Source of the DNA: Baffinella frigidus
Lineage: Eukaryota > Cryptophyceae > Cryptomonadales > Baffinellaceae
NCBI GenBank assembly: GCA_026770585.1
Contig: MU647119.1
Span: forward strand, 142,202-154,021
Reading direction: 5' to 3'
Length of the DNA: 11,820 nt
The notes beneath the pieces were generated by a model. That model had not been told where the DNA came from, did no database searches, and was given only the letters and a program-made list of their open reading frames with translations. The translations under genes were made by a program, and so were the position numbers. This document shows, one piece after another, positions 1 to 6,566 of this stretch (position 1 is its first letter; the number at the start of each line of letters is the position of its first letter).

Positions 1-22
1 AATCCCAACCCCCCCAAAACAG

Positions 23-147
23 GCCCCGATTCCGGGAAACCCGCGCCGCGCCGCTCGTCCTCGACCCCCATCTCCCCCCCAGACGCCCCCTCGCCCCTCC
101 TCGCGACGCTCTCCTCCCCGTCGCTGCTGGCGATGCTGCGCCGCACG
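23..147 (+). CDS. Exon 1 (partial gene)
   Basis: The acceptor is AG at 21-22 and the donor GTGACC at 148. The exon contributes 2 bases plus 41 codons and ends in phase 0. It reads as a Pro/Ser-rich linker (SGKPAPRRSSSTP, then ISPPDAPSP) followed by two leucine helices, LLATLSS and PSLLAMLRRT. An alternative acceptor at 81-82 would give a shorter exon. I prefer the upstream one because the frame is open from 23 and the acceptor is followed by G, as at most other exons. The 3' half recurs twice downstream. Confidence 0.6.
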
Positions 148-303
148 GTGACCCCACAAACCCTCAACCCACACCTTGACACCAGATTCACACAACTGAG
201 GGCGTAACCCTCCACATTTGGCAGACAAAACCGCGTCGGTTGGCACTCAAAAATGACTTCAACCCCCCGAACTGCCTTTCAAAACCCAAATTCGGTTCGA
301 ATC

Positions 304-438
304 ACCCCCTCGCCCCTCCTCGCCACGCTCTCCTCCCCTTCTCTCCTGCCGATGCTCCGCCGCACGGCCTCTCTCTCTCTCTCGCACACACTCTCTCTCT
401 CACTCTCACTCTCACACTCTCTCACTCTCTCACTCTCA

Positions 439-477
<39 letters not shown>

Positions 478-561
478 ACACACACTCTCTCACACGCTCT
501 CTCTCGCTCGCTCGCTCGCTCTCTCTCCTCCGCGTCGCTGCTGGCGATGCTGCGCCGCACG
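304..561 (+). repeat. Two downstream donor-side copies of exon 1
   Basis: 304-366 repeats the exon 1 end in the same frame, reading TPSPLLATLSS then PSLLPMLRRT. Its GT donor has become GC (ACG|GCC). 526-561 repeats only SSASLLAMLRRT and keeps a GT donor at 562. A CT microsatellite separates the two. Both copies hold the 3' part of the exon plus its donor side and neither has an acceptor. Confidence 0.8.
367..525 (+). repeat. CT/CA pyrimidine-strand microsatellite
   Basis: An almost pure (CT)n tract with CACA and CGCT interruptions, about 160 bp long, lies between the two donor-side copies of exon 1. Open frames through it in both directions (Ser-Leu or Arg-Glu peptides) are repeat artefacts. 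Confidence 0.95.
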
Positions 562-570
562 GTCGCCCCA

Positions 571-727
571 AACCCTAAACCCTACACCTAGGGTTTACCC
601 AACACCTCGGCCTGAACCCTATACCTAGCCTCAACCCTATACCTAGGGTTTAACCCTAAACCCTAAACCCTAATCCCTAAGCCCTAAGCCCCAAACCCCC
701 AAAGACATAACCCCTAAACCCCCTGCC
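571..727 (+). repeat. CCCTAAA telomere-like intron sequence with small inverted pieces
   Basis: Degenerate CCCTAAA heptamers fill the stretch. Two short pieces run the other way (CCTAGGGTTT near 587 and 642), so AAACCCT and AGGGTTT form small stem-forming pairs. This is the upstream half of the intron between exons 1 and 2a. Confidence 0.85.
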
Positions 728-729
728 AG

Positions 730-765
730 GTGGATGCGATCCTGGACTTGCTCGACTCAGGAGAG
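730..765 (+). repeat. Upstream acceptor-side copy of exon 2a
   Basis: After CCTGCCAG the sequence reads VDAILDLLDSGE, the first 12 codons of exon 2a with one substitution (Leu for Val at codon 7). It then passes straight into intron repeat (CCTTGAAACC) with no GT donor. It holds the acceptor plus the 5' part only. Confidence 0.8.
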
Positions 766-782
766 CCTTGAAACCCTGGACC

Positions 783-1025
783 CTGAACCCCTGAACACTC
801 AACACTCAACACTGAACACTGAACACTGAACCCGGAACCCTGAACCCTGAACACTGAACACTGAACACTGAACACTGAACACTGAACACTGAACACTGAA
901 CACTGAACACTGAACACTGAACCCGGAACCCTGAACCCTGAACCCTGAACCCTGAACCCGGAACCCTGAACACTGAACACTGAACCCGGAACCCGGAACC
1001 CGGAACCCGGAACCCGGAACTCAAC
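783..1025 (+). repeat. Heptamer array (TGAACAC, TGAACCC, GGAACCC)
   Basis: A nearly perfect 7-bp array. An inner block of about a dozen (ACTGAAC) units is flanked by CCCTGAA and CCCGGAA variants. All variants keep the 7-nt period of CCCTAAA, so it looks like a locally homogenised derivative of the telomere-like repeat. Long minus-strand frames here only translate the repeat. Confidence 0.92.
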
Positions 1026-1072
1026 CCCGCAAACCCGCAAACCTCATCTCAACCCTAAACTCTAACCCCCAG

Positions 1073-1127
1073 GTCGATGCGATCCTGGACGTGCTCGACT
1101 CAGGAGAGGCTGCACAGCAGGCTACCG
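1073..1127 (+). CDS. Exon 2a
   Basis: The acceptor is CCCCCAG ending at 1072 and the donor GTCCAA at 1128. The exon has 18 codons plus 1 base and reads VDAILDVLDSGE then AAQQAT. It is a helix followed by an Ala/Gln-rich turn. It is the only complete version; shorter copies lie on both sides. The single leftover base joins the two bases at the start of exon 2b to make a Gly codon. Confidence 0.68.
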
Positions 1128-1194
1128 GTCCAAATCCGAAACCCTCAACTCTACCCCCTGAAACCCTGAACCCTGAACCCGAAAGCCTGAAGCC

Positions 1195-1848
1195 ATGGAC
1201 TCGGGAGATGGTGCCCAGCAGGCTACCGGTCCAAATCCGAGACCCGAGACCCGATACCCCTAAACACTCCAACCCCAAACCCGAGACCCGAGACCCCTAA
1301 ACACGATTAATCGTGTGCTATCTCGCTCTAAATCCGAAACCCTGAACCCTAGCCCCTTAAACCCTGAAACCCTGAACCCTGGATTCGAAATCCTGAACCC
1401 ATCGACTCGGGAGAGGCTGCACAGCAGGCAGCAGGCGCCGGTCACACCCCAAACCCGAACCCCTCTCCTTTCTCCCCTCGCCACTCACCCCTCAACCCCA
1501 CACCCCACACCCCACACCCTAAACTCCACACCCTAAACCACAAACCCGCTGTGCAGCAGGCTGGTCACACCCCAAAACCGAACCCCAAACACACCAAACG
1601 ATTGATCGTGTCGTGTCTCGCTCTAAATCCGAAACCCCGAACCCTAGCCTCTTAAACCCTGAAGCCGAAACCCTGAACTCTGAACCCTAAACACTAAACC
1701 CTGAACCCGAAACCCTGAACCAATGGGGAGAGGCTCCGCAGCAAGCAGCTCAGCCCCCCATATTGGTGAAGTAGCATTCAATAAATGCTGTTGCCCTCTC
1801 TCTCGCTGCCCCACCAGACGGCTGCTATTCCCCGTGCAGGCCGCGCCG
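1195..1848 (+). repeat. Serial donor-side copies of exon 2a
   Basis: Copies of the exon 2a end with its donor occur at 1195-1228 (MDSGDGAQQAT, G|GTCC), 1401-1440 (IDSGEAAQQAAGA, G|GTCA) and 1549-1563 (GCAGCAGGCTG|GTCA). A degenerate one lies at about 1722-1752, and a terminal piece at 1818-1848 sits behind a good pyrimidine-tract acceptor. The last could act as a small exon with the same phases as 2a. All keep the 3' part plus donor, and all lie downstream of 2a. Confidence 0.72.
1299..1680 (+). repeat. About 80-bp intronic direct repeat, 298 bp apart, with a perfect palindrome
   Basis: 1299-1385 and about 1597-1680 share the series CGATTxATCGTG, then TCTCGCTCTAAATCCGAAAC, then CCTAGCC and CTTAAACCCTGAA. 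The first unit contains the 16-bp perfect palindrome ACACGATTAATCGTGT at 1301-1316, which is broken in the second. The duplication carries exon 2a end pieces with it, so the exon-edge copies multiplied together with intron sequence. Confidence 0.75.
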
Positions 1849-1861
1849 GTCCAACCCAAAC

Positions 1862-2135
1862 CCTCACCTATAAACCTCAACCTCGAACCCTAAACCCTTA
1901 ACTATAAAAAAAACAAATCCCCAAACCCTAACTCCAAACTTCACATCCTTAAGAAGACCCCAACCCTAAACCCCAAACCCTAAACCCTAAGACCCCGGAA
2001 AGCAGGCACCGGTCCAACCCCAAACCCTGAACCTCAAACCCTAACTCCAAACCACAAATCCTTAAAAAGACCACTCAACCCTGAACCCCAAACCCTAAAC
2101 CATGAACCCCAAACCCCAAACCCGAAAACAACAAA
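1862..2135 (+). repeat. Intron 2 repeats: CCCTAAA-like plus a roughly 100-bp direct repeat
   Basis: The block CCCTAACTCCAAAC, CCTTAA and AAGACC occurs near 1925-1960 and again near 2038-2075. Near 2002-2011 there is another short GCAGGCACCG|GTCC piece matching the exon 2a donor. Otherwise the stretch is CCCTAAA, CCCCAAA and CCCGAAA heptamers. No gene is seen. Confidence 0.7.
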
Positions 2136-2139
2136 GCAG

Positions 2140-2186
2140 GCGCCGGGAAAGCCGCGGCAGAGCTTGCGAGGGAGCGCCACCACCAG
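2140..2186 (+). CDS. Exon 2b
   Basis: The acceptor is AAAGCAG ending at 2139 and the donor GTTCGC at 2187. Two bases plus 15 codons complete the split Gly and read AGKAAAELARERHHQ, an Ala/Glu/Arg helix. The phase suits both neighbours. The next 33 bases (2187-2219) are not repeat-like and in another frame read SPLFDIMRQ, so the true 3' edge may be different. The two-base start matches the single base left by exon 2a. Confidence 0.5.
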
Positions 2187-2220
2187 GTTCGCCCCTGTTT
2201 GACATCATGCGGCAGGGCCT

Positions 2221-2500
2221 CAACCCTAAACCCTAAACGCCAAACCCTAAACCCAAAACCCAAAACCCTAAAACCCAAAACCCAAAACCCAAGCCCCAAG
2301 CCCCAAGCCCCAAAACCTAAAACCCAAACCTAAAACCCTAACTTCTGAGCCCAAACCCCGAAACCCAAAACCCAAGACCCAAAACCCAAACCCCAAAACC
2401 CCAAAACTCAAACCCCAAACCCCAAAACCCAAACCGGGTCATCCCCACCCCTAACCCCGAAACCCGAATCCCAAAACCCGAAACCCCGAAAACGTAAAAC
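2221..2500 (+). repeat. CCCTAAA/CCCAAAA/CCCCAAA intron array
   Basis: About 280 bp of heptamer-like units in which CCCAAAA and CCCCAAA variants dominate. A short non-repetitive piece follows at 2501-2531 (TCGAAGGCTCCTTTCAAGGG). I could not fit it as an in-phase exon. Confidence 0.8.
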
Positions 2501-2579
2501 TCGAAGGCTCCTTTCAAGGGTGTGGACTGCCCTAAACCTTCACCCCTCAACTCCTAAACCCCTAACCCCTCCTCATCAG

Positions 2580-3149
2580 CTCATCGAGGCCGTCGAGCGC
2601 ATTGCCGAAATCCTACACCCGAATCTCTAAACCCCAACCTCTAATCTCCAACCCCCTAACCCTCACCCATAACCCCTTTCTTCAGCTGATCGAGGCAGTT
2701 GAGAGCATGGGCGAGCACACCAAAACCCTCATCCCATACACCCTAATCCCTAATCCCTAAACCCTAATCCCTAAACCCCAAACCCTATCATCATAACCCT
2801 CAACCCCCAACCCCTTCAGCTCATGGAGGTGGTGGAGTCCCCCAAACCCGAAACCCTCACCCTCAACCCCCACGCCCTATGCCCTTACCCCCAAACCCGA
2901 TCATCATAACCCTAACCCCCAAACCCGATCCGCCCTAACCCCCGAACCCTATCATCAAAACCCTAACCCTAACCCCTAACCCCTCCTCATCAGCTCATCG
3001 GGGCAGTCGAGAGTTTGGGCGAAACCCTACACCCGAATCTCTAAACCCCGAAACCCGAAACCCGAAACCCTGAACCCCTAAACCCCTAAACCCCCAAACC
3101 CCTCACCCCTCATCAGCTGATTGAGGCAGTCGAAAGCATGGGCGAAACC
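2580..3149 (+). repeat. Five upstream acceptor-side copies of exon 3
   Basis: Each copy follows a CAG and repeats the exon 3 start: 2580 LIEAVERIAE, 2686 LIEAVESMGEH, 2820 LMEVVES, 2994 LIGAVESLGE and 3117 LIEAVESMGE. Each then runs into telomere-like repeat without a GT donor. Four of the five acceptors are C/T-rich before CAG (for example CCTCATCAG, TTTCTTCAG). The intron after several copies also repeats (ACCCTACACCCGAATCTCTA), so exon start and intron moved as one unit. Confidence 0.85.
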
Positions 3150-3334
3150 CTACACCCGAATCTCTAAACCCCAAGCTCTAATCTCTCAACCCCCAACCCT
3201 AATTCCCAACCCCAAACCCTGACCCCCTGTAATCTCTAAACCCCAAACCCTCACCCCTTTAATCTCTAAACCCCAAACCCTAATCCCTTCCATCTCTCTA
3301 CCCCTAACCCTAACCCCTAAGCCCTCCTGATCAG

Positions 3335-3403
3335 CTGATCGAGGCAGTCGAGAGCATGGGCGAGCACCCGGAGCCAACCCCCCCCGCGCTCTTCGGGTCA
3401 CCG
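3335..3403 (+). CDS. Exon 3
   Basis: The acceptor TGATCAG ends at 3334 and the donor is GTACAC at 3404. Twenty-three codons in phase 0 read LIEAVESMGEHPEP then TPPALFGSP: one helix followed by a proline-rich loop. It is the only copy with both splice edges in good frame. An 8-C run at 3378-3385 codes the PP. Five truncated acceptor-side copies precede it and one frameshifted donor-side copy follows. Confidence 0.7.
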
Positions 3404-3419
3404 GTACACACCAAACACC

Positions 3420-3538
3420 ACAGGGGTACCTCGCTCATAAGAAATCAACCTCCTCTAGGACCCTACGGTAGGACTATGCCTAGGGCCCTACGGTGGTCCT
3501 AGAGGGGGGGCAGTTTCTTATGAGCGAGGTACCCCTGT
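3420..3538 (+). mobile_element. Hairpin MITE-like element, family 1, copy 1
   Basis: Perfect 25-bp terminal inverted repeats lie at 3420-3444 and 3514-3538 (ACAGGGGTACCTCGCTCATA...). A second, imperfect inverted pair inside (CCTCTAGGACC and GGTCCTAGAGG) lets nearly the whole 119 bp fold as a hairpin. A 5-bp direct repeat, ACACC, at 3415-3419 and 3539-3543 looks like a target-site duplication. There is no coding capacity, so it would be a non-autonomous element. It sits just after the exon 3 donor. Confidence 0.85.
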
Positions 3539-3540
3539 AC

Positions 3541-3904
3541 ACCCCACTATGGGGAGGTCACACGCGAGAGAAGATCATCTCGAGGGACCTACCCAGAGTC
3601 GTATATCACCACGTATACAACGTATACGAAGACAAATTAAGACAGTCACCTGGCGGATCTCGCGCCCCTGTCGCCCTGTCTGCTGCCAGAAGGCGTAGAC
3701 GCGGAGCGGGGCAGGGGGGGGGGGGTAGACCTAGGACCAGCGTAGGGCCTGAGATAGGCCTACCGCAGGGTCCTAGGGGGGTGCGCCTCCTTGGTGATGC
3801 AATGGTCATGTACCTTCAATGGCGACCCAGGACCCAGTTACATGTAGGATAGTGACATGTAGGATGGACACCCGGACGGCGAGGGGGCGGCGACGAAACC
3901 CTGC
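3541..3904 (+). other. Non-repetitive insert with a third family 1 core
   Basis: About 360 bp unlike the surrounding heptamers. It contains GTATA-rich sequence near 3600-3630, a G-run near 3714-3725, and at about 3730-3785 a core (CTAGGACCA ... TCCTAGGGGGGTGCG) matching the interior of the hairpin element at 7736-7852. It has no full terminal repeats. ACATGTAGGAT is repeated near 3840 and 3855. A 119-codon frame crosses hairpin and insert, but its start lies in the hairpin and I do not treat it as a gene. Confidence 0.6.
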
Positions 3905-3966
3905 GAGAGCATGCTCTCGGGCGAGCATTCGGAGCCTACCCCCCCCCCGTGCTCTTCGGGATTCCG
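3905..3966 (+). pseudogene. Donor-side copy of exon 3, frameshifted
   Basis: ESM..GEHSEP then the proline run and LFG recall the exon 3 end, with a GTAGAC donor at 3967. Two changes damage it. CTCTCG is inserted inside the helix codons, creating a perfect palindrome at 3904-3919. The C-run is 10 long instead of 8, which shifts the frame. Confidence 0.72.
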
Positions 3967-3988
3967 GTAGACCCTAAACCCTAAACCC

Positions 3989-4100
3989 CAAGGCCGAAAC
4001 CCCAAAGCCGAAACCCCAAAGCCGAAACCCCAAAGCCGAAACCCCCAAGCCGAAACCCCAAAGCCGAAACCCCAAAGCCGAAACCCCCAACCACAATCCC
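3989..4100 (+). repeat. 14-bp tandem repeat (GCCGAAACCCCAAA)n
   Basis: About seven units, each two heptamers (GCCGAAA + CCCCAAA), so the basic 7-nt period is kept at a higher order. It sits between the damaged exon 3 copy and the small exon 3a. Confidence 0.9.
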
Positions 4101-4117
4101 AAACCCCAAACCCACAG

Positions 4118-4135
4118 GCTTTGCAACCTACACTG
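4118..4135 (+). CDS. Candidate 18-nt micro-exon 3a
   Basis: CCCACAG is followed by 18 non-repetitive bases and then GTACCT. Six phase 0 codons read ALQPTL and connect exon 3 to exon 3b without a shift. The case rests on two splice-like edges, a length divisible by three and a break in the surrounding repeat. It is too short for coding statistics. Confidence 0.38.
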
Positions 4136-4139
4136 GTAC

Positions 4140-4440
4140 CTAAACCCTGAACCCGAAACCCGAAACCCGAAACCCGAAACCCGAAACCCTGAGCCCTAAA
4201 CCCAAAACCCGAAACCTCAAACCCAAAACCCGAAACAGGGAGCGGACGGACCCGCGTCAGCGCTGGACGAGGGCGCGGTAACCTTAATCCCTAAACCCTA
4301 AATCCTAAACTCCAAAACCTGAACCCTAAACCCTAAATCCTAAACCCTAAACCCTAAACCCTAAACCCTAACCCTCAAACCAGCCCTAAGCCCTGAACCC
4401 CCAAACCTGCCCCGAACCCTAAACCCTACCTCCCAAACCC
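4140..4440 (+). repeat. CCCGAAA then CCCTAAA arrays flanking exon 3b
   Basis: 4140-4236 is mainly CCCGAAA heptamers and 4280-4440 mainly CCCTAAA, CCTAAAT and CCCTGAA. Each side of the 39-nt exon therefore has its own locally uniform variant. Confidence 0.85.
4239..4277 (+). CDS. Candidate exon 3b
   Basis: GAAACAG is followed by 39 GC-rich bases and the donor GTAACC. Thirteen phase 0 codons read GADGPASALDEGA, a small flexible linker. GC content rises sharply against the CCCGAAA and CCCTAAA repeats on either side, and the phase suits exons 3/3a and 4. Confidence 0.52.
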
Positions 4441-4441
4441 A

Positions 4442-4575
4442 AACCATGAACCATAAACCATAAACCATAAACCATAAACCATAAAACCCAAACTTCAAAC
4501 CACAAACCATAAATAATAAATAATAAATAATAAATAATAAACCATAAACCATAAACCATAAACCATAAACCCCAA
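4442..4575 (+). repeat. (CCATAAA)n array with an ATAA core
   Basis: About twelve CCATAAA heptamers surround a (AATAATAA)-type centre at 4510-4540. CCATAAA is a single-base variant of CCCTAAA with the same period. It is the most AT-rich stretch of this intron. Confidence 0.92.
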
Positions 4576-4617
4576 ACCCCGGCCCTCACCCGAAACCTGA
4601 AACCCTCAACATCGCAG

Positions 4618-4681
4618 GTGCTCCTCGCGACGTGCATTCTGGAGTTCCTGCTCCGCCTCCTCGCCGCCTCCGCCGCCGCCG
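4618..4681 (+). CDS. Exon 4
   Basis: The acceptor ATCGCAG ends at 4617 and the donor is GTCTCT at 4682. Twenty-one codons plus one base read VLLATCILEFLLRLLAAS then AAA. It is a strongly hydrophobic helix that could be a buried solenoid helix or, less likely, a membrane segment. The leftover G joins the GG that opens exon 5. A short copy of its end, GCCGCCTCCG|GTCTCTCCCC, lies at 4828-4837. Confidence 0.68.
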
Positions 4682-4685
4682 GTCT

Positions 4686-4800
4686 CTCCCCAGACCCCAT
4701 TTAAAACGTTTTGTACCAGGCTGTTGTAATTTTGTACCGGGGCGTTGTAATTTCGTACCAGGAACGCGGTTTTACAATCGGCTTGTAGCGGGTTTGGGTA
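4686..4800 (+). repeat. Intron island with three short imperfect repeats
   Basis: TTTTGTACCAGGCTGTTGTAA, TTTTGTACCGGGGCGTTGTAA and a TTTCGTACCAGGAACGCGG variant follow one another at about 4709-4762. The sequence is unlike the heptamer background and has no open frame of note. Confidence 0.7.
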
Positions 4801-4801
4801 C

Positions 4802-4837
4802 GGGCTGAGACCCTCTGCCACATCCGCGCCGCCTCCG
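4802..4837 (+). pseudogene. Chimeric fragment joining exon 5 middle to exon 4 end
   Basis: 4802-4825 (GGGCTGAGACCCTCTGCCAC...) matches the middle of exon 5 (4995-5018) at all but two positions. It then switches at once to the exon 4 end with its donor, GCCGCCTCCG|GTCTCTCCCC. The order is reversed relative to the gene, so the piece needs more than one simple duplication. Confidence 0.65.
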
Positions 4838-4961
4838 GTCTCTCCCCCTACCGACCCAACCCTACCCTACCCTACACTTCCCTACCTACCGATCGTGGGC
4901 CAAGTCGCTTCACCAAATTTGCCAGGTGTTTCCATAGCCTAAACCCCAAAGCCCAAAGCAG
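4838..4961 (+). other. End of intron 4: CCCTAC repeats, then unique sequence
   Basis: CCCTACCCTAC-type repeats (4855-4890) give way to about 45 bp of unique sequence (4891-4937), then CCCCAAA up to the exon 5 acceptor at 4960-4961. Nothing convincing was found in the unique part. Confidence 0.6.
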
Positions 4962-5062
4962 GGGAAGGCGTCGCGGCGGTGCTGGACGACTCCTGGGCTG
5001 AGACGCTCTGCCGCATCCTCTGCGTCGCGCGCGCCGCTGGCGTGCATCGCGCTGCCAAACGG
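4962..5062 (+). CDS. Exon 5
   Basis: The acceptor AAAGCAG ends at 4961 and the donor is GTGCAC at 5063. Two bases complete a Gly codon, then 33 codons read EGVAAVLDDSWAETLCRI, LCVARAAGVH and RAAKR. It has the look of two amphipathic helices with a basic end. Donor-side copies follow at 5112, 5267, 5533 and 5731. It ends in phase 0, matching exon 6. Confidence 0.72.
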
Positions 5063-5177
5063 GTGCACACTCCCTACTCTTCCAGCCCTACTTTGATACC
5101 CGAAACCCGGGCGCGGCCAAACGGGCGCACTCTCTCCCCACTCTCCCTACTCCCCTATTGCTCCTCTAACCCTAACC

Positions 5178-5278
5178 ACACAGAGGACTTGAAATGGATT
5201 TTGAATAACCCCTAAGCGATAAGACCTGCAGTAGGCAACCCGTAGGGACATAGGGGGGTTCCTACGGATCCTCTGTGT
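5178..5278 (+). mobile_element. Hairpin element, family 2, copy 1
   Basis: Ends ACACAGAGGA (5178-5187) and TCCTCTGTGT (5269-5278) are inverted. The interior (GAATAACCCCTAAGCGATAA, GTAGGCAACCCGTAG, GGGGGGTTCCTACGGAT) recurs at 7856-7955. The right end coincides with the start of an exon 5 copy (ATCCTCTGTGTCG), so the terminal repeat may be partly exon sequence and the true boundary is unsure. Confidence 0.65.
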
Positions 5279-5315
5279 CGCGCGCGCCGCTGGCGTGCAC
5301 CGCGCTGCCAAACGG

Positions 5316-5532
5316 GTGCACTCCACCCACTTAGCAGCCACCGGGGGCTTCACGGATGCAGTCTATCTAAACGATTTGTACTAAAATCTTATCCGTTTGC
5401 ATTGGATTCTAACCTCATTTCCCCCGGACATCTGGGGGGGAAGGAGGGTGCACTCCCACTTGGAGTCAAGTCAGATGCAAATTGGACCTTGAAAAGGTAA
5501 AATTTCGAGGGAATGTACTGCGAATCGCAGTA
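5316..5532 (+). other. Non-repetitive intron block with a near-palindrome
   Basis: About 215 bp of mixed sequence without heptamers or an exon that fits the phase. GTACTGCGA-A-TCGCAGTAC at 5515-5533 is a 9-bp inverted repeat with a one-base loop, directly before an exon 5 donor copy. Confidence 0.6.
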
Positions 5533-5586
5533 CGGCCAAACGGGTGTACTCTCCCTACTCTCCCTACTCTCCTATTACTCTTCTAG

Positions 5587-5722
5587 TCCTAACTTGATAC
5601 CCGAAACTTGATACCCGAAACCTGATACCCGAAACTTGATACCCGAAACCTGATACCCGAAACCTGATACCCGAAACCTGATACCCGAAACCTGATACCC
5701 GAAACCTGATACCCGAAACCTG
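5587..5722 (+). repeat. 14-bp tandem repeat (CCTGATACCCGAAA)n
   Basis: About ten units, alternating CTTGATA and CCTGATA with CCCGAAA, so again two heptamers. Two further units occur at 6703-6734 just before exon 7, which shows the motif is shared between introns. Confidence 0.92.
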
Positions 5723-5825
5723 GGGGATCGGGGTGCATGTTGCGAGGAGCACCGCGACAAACGGGTTCACTCCCCCTACTCTCCCATCACGGATTTAATC
5801 TCGGAACTGACTGAATCAGCTACAC

Positions 5826-6304
5826 TTTTTTGCTATCTTACGCATGGACTTTTATGCTATCTTACGCACTTCTATGCTATCTTACGAACTTTTATGCTAT
5901 CTTACTGTGCTATCTTGCGCTCTTTTGTGCTATCTTACTGTGATATCTTACATACTTTTATGCTATCTTACGCTCCCTGTTTCAGGTGCTGCGGCGCATG
6001 CACGCGACGCGCGCGGCAGCCTACGCTTTAATGCTATCTTACGCACTGTTATGCTATCTTACGCACCCTTACGCACGCTTTATGCTATCTTACGCACGCT
6101 TTTATGCTATCTTACGCACCCTGTTTCAGGTGTTGCGGCGCATGCACGCGACGCGCGCGGCAGCCTACGCGCGCCGCACGCTTTTATGCTATCTTACGCG
6201 CGCTTTTATGCTATCTTACGCATGGACTTTTATGCTATCTTGCGCTTTTATGTTATCTTACGCATTTGGTAGTGCTATCTTACGCTGTTATATGCTATCT
6301 TGCA
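5826..6304 (+). repeat. Interspersed TATGCTATCTTACGC repeat, about 18 copies
   Basis: Units of roughly 20-22 bp built on TTTTATGCTATCTTACGCAC fill the intron before exon 6. They are spaced around the two acceptor-side copies of that exon. Each carries CTTAC, which fits a loose branch-point pattern (yUnAy). A solitary copy lies at 7364-7383. Frames through it give FYAILRT/LCYLTH peptides, which are repeat translation. Confidence 0.9.
5986..6180 (+). repeat. Two upstream acceptor-side copies of exon 6
   Basis: 5986-6026 and 6130-6180 both follow CCCTGTTTCAG and read VLRRMHATRAAAYA (the second continues RRT) before dropping into the CTATCTTACGC repeat. Neither has a donor. Their acceptors have a better pyrimidine tract than the complete exon, which follows CTATCTTGCAG. 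Confidence 0.85.
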
Positions 6305-6305
6305 G

Positions 6306-6407
6306 GTGCTGCGGCGCATGCACGCGACGCGCGCGGCAGCCTACGCGCGCCGCGACCGCGCGTCCATCGGGCGCCACCTCTCTGTCCTTCGCTCTGCCGT
6401 CGGCGAG
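6306..6407 (+). CDS. Exon 6
   Basis: The acceptor TCTTGCAG ends at 6305 and the donor is GTCATC at 6408. Thirty-four phase 0 codons read VLRRMHATRAAAYARR then DRASIGRHLSVLRSAVGE: two basic amphipathic helices. It is the only complete version. Acceptor-side copies precede it and a donor-side copy follows a GA microsatellite. The weak tract before its acceptor raises the chance that an upstream acceptor is also used. Confidence 0.7.
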
Positions 6408-6419
6408 GTCATCCCTAGC

Positions 6420-6562
6420 GTGTGTGAGAGAGAGCGCGCGAGCGAGAGAGCGAGCGAGATAGCGGGGGAGGGAGGGGGAGACAGCCAGACAGACAGACAG
6501 ACAGAGACAGACAGAGACAGAGAGAGACAGAGAGAGACAGGGAGAGACAGGGAGAGACCGAG
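6420..6562 (+). repeat. GAGA/CAGA purine microsatellite
   Basis: (GA)n, (GAGCGA)n and (CAGA)n tracts cover about 140 bp between exon 6 and its donor-side copy. The purine strand is the + strand here, the reverse of the CT tract near exon 1. Confidence 0.93.
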
Positions 6563-6566
6563 ATGG

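Larger units (their letters stand above)
5112..5764 (+). repeat. Four donor-side copies of exon 5
   Basis: The copies are 5112-5124 (GCGGCCAAACGG, donor changed to GC), 5267-5315 (LCVARAAGVHRAAK with GTGCAC), 5533-5543 (CGGCCAAACGG, GTGTAC) and about 5731-5764 (degenerate, GTTCAC). Most are followed by the same intron start, CACTCTCCCTACTCTCC, so the repeated unit spans exon end, donor and first intron bases. Confidence 0.8.

Noticed and set aside
240-591. Ser/Leu and Arg/Glu open frames of about 90-112 codons over 240-591, both strands
   Set aside because: They are translations of the CT microsatellite plus one exon 1 copy, open in several frames at once.
571-1025. A true chromosome end
   Set aside because: CCCTAAA-type units are degenerate, occur throughout the window between exons and are not a terminal uniform array.
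714-1040. Minus-strand frame of 108 codons with VFSVQCS/GFRVPGS repeats
   Set aside because: A 7-bp repeat with no stop in one register gives a long frame automatically; there is no non-repeat coding sequence.
1770-1800. AATAAA near 1787 as a polyadenylation signal
   Set aside because: It lies inside the gene between in-phase exons, and such hexamers are expected by chance; nothing else suggests a transcript end.
2187-2219. Extension of exon 2b giving SPLFDIMRQ
   Set aside because: It needs another frame than the one linking exons 2a and 3, and no GT follows; noted only as an uncertainty.
2580-3149. CRISPR-like array (repeated 30-nt units with spacers)
   Set aside because: Units are exon starts behind CAG, vary in length and coding content, and the spacers are telomere-like repeats; the context is eukaryotic.
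3493-3852. 119-codon + frame starting near the hairpin element
   Set aside because: Its start lies in the hairpin's right half and it runs through a G-run and a hairpin core; it reads as chance over a repeat element.
5844-6462. Plus-strand frames up to 158 codons rich in FYAILRT/MLSYA
   Set aside because: Produced by the CTATCTTACGC repeat; exon 6 copies fall inside by chance or in other frames.
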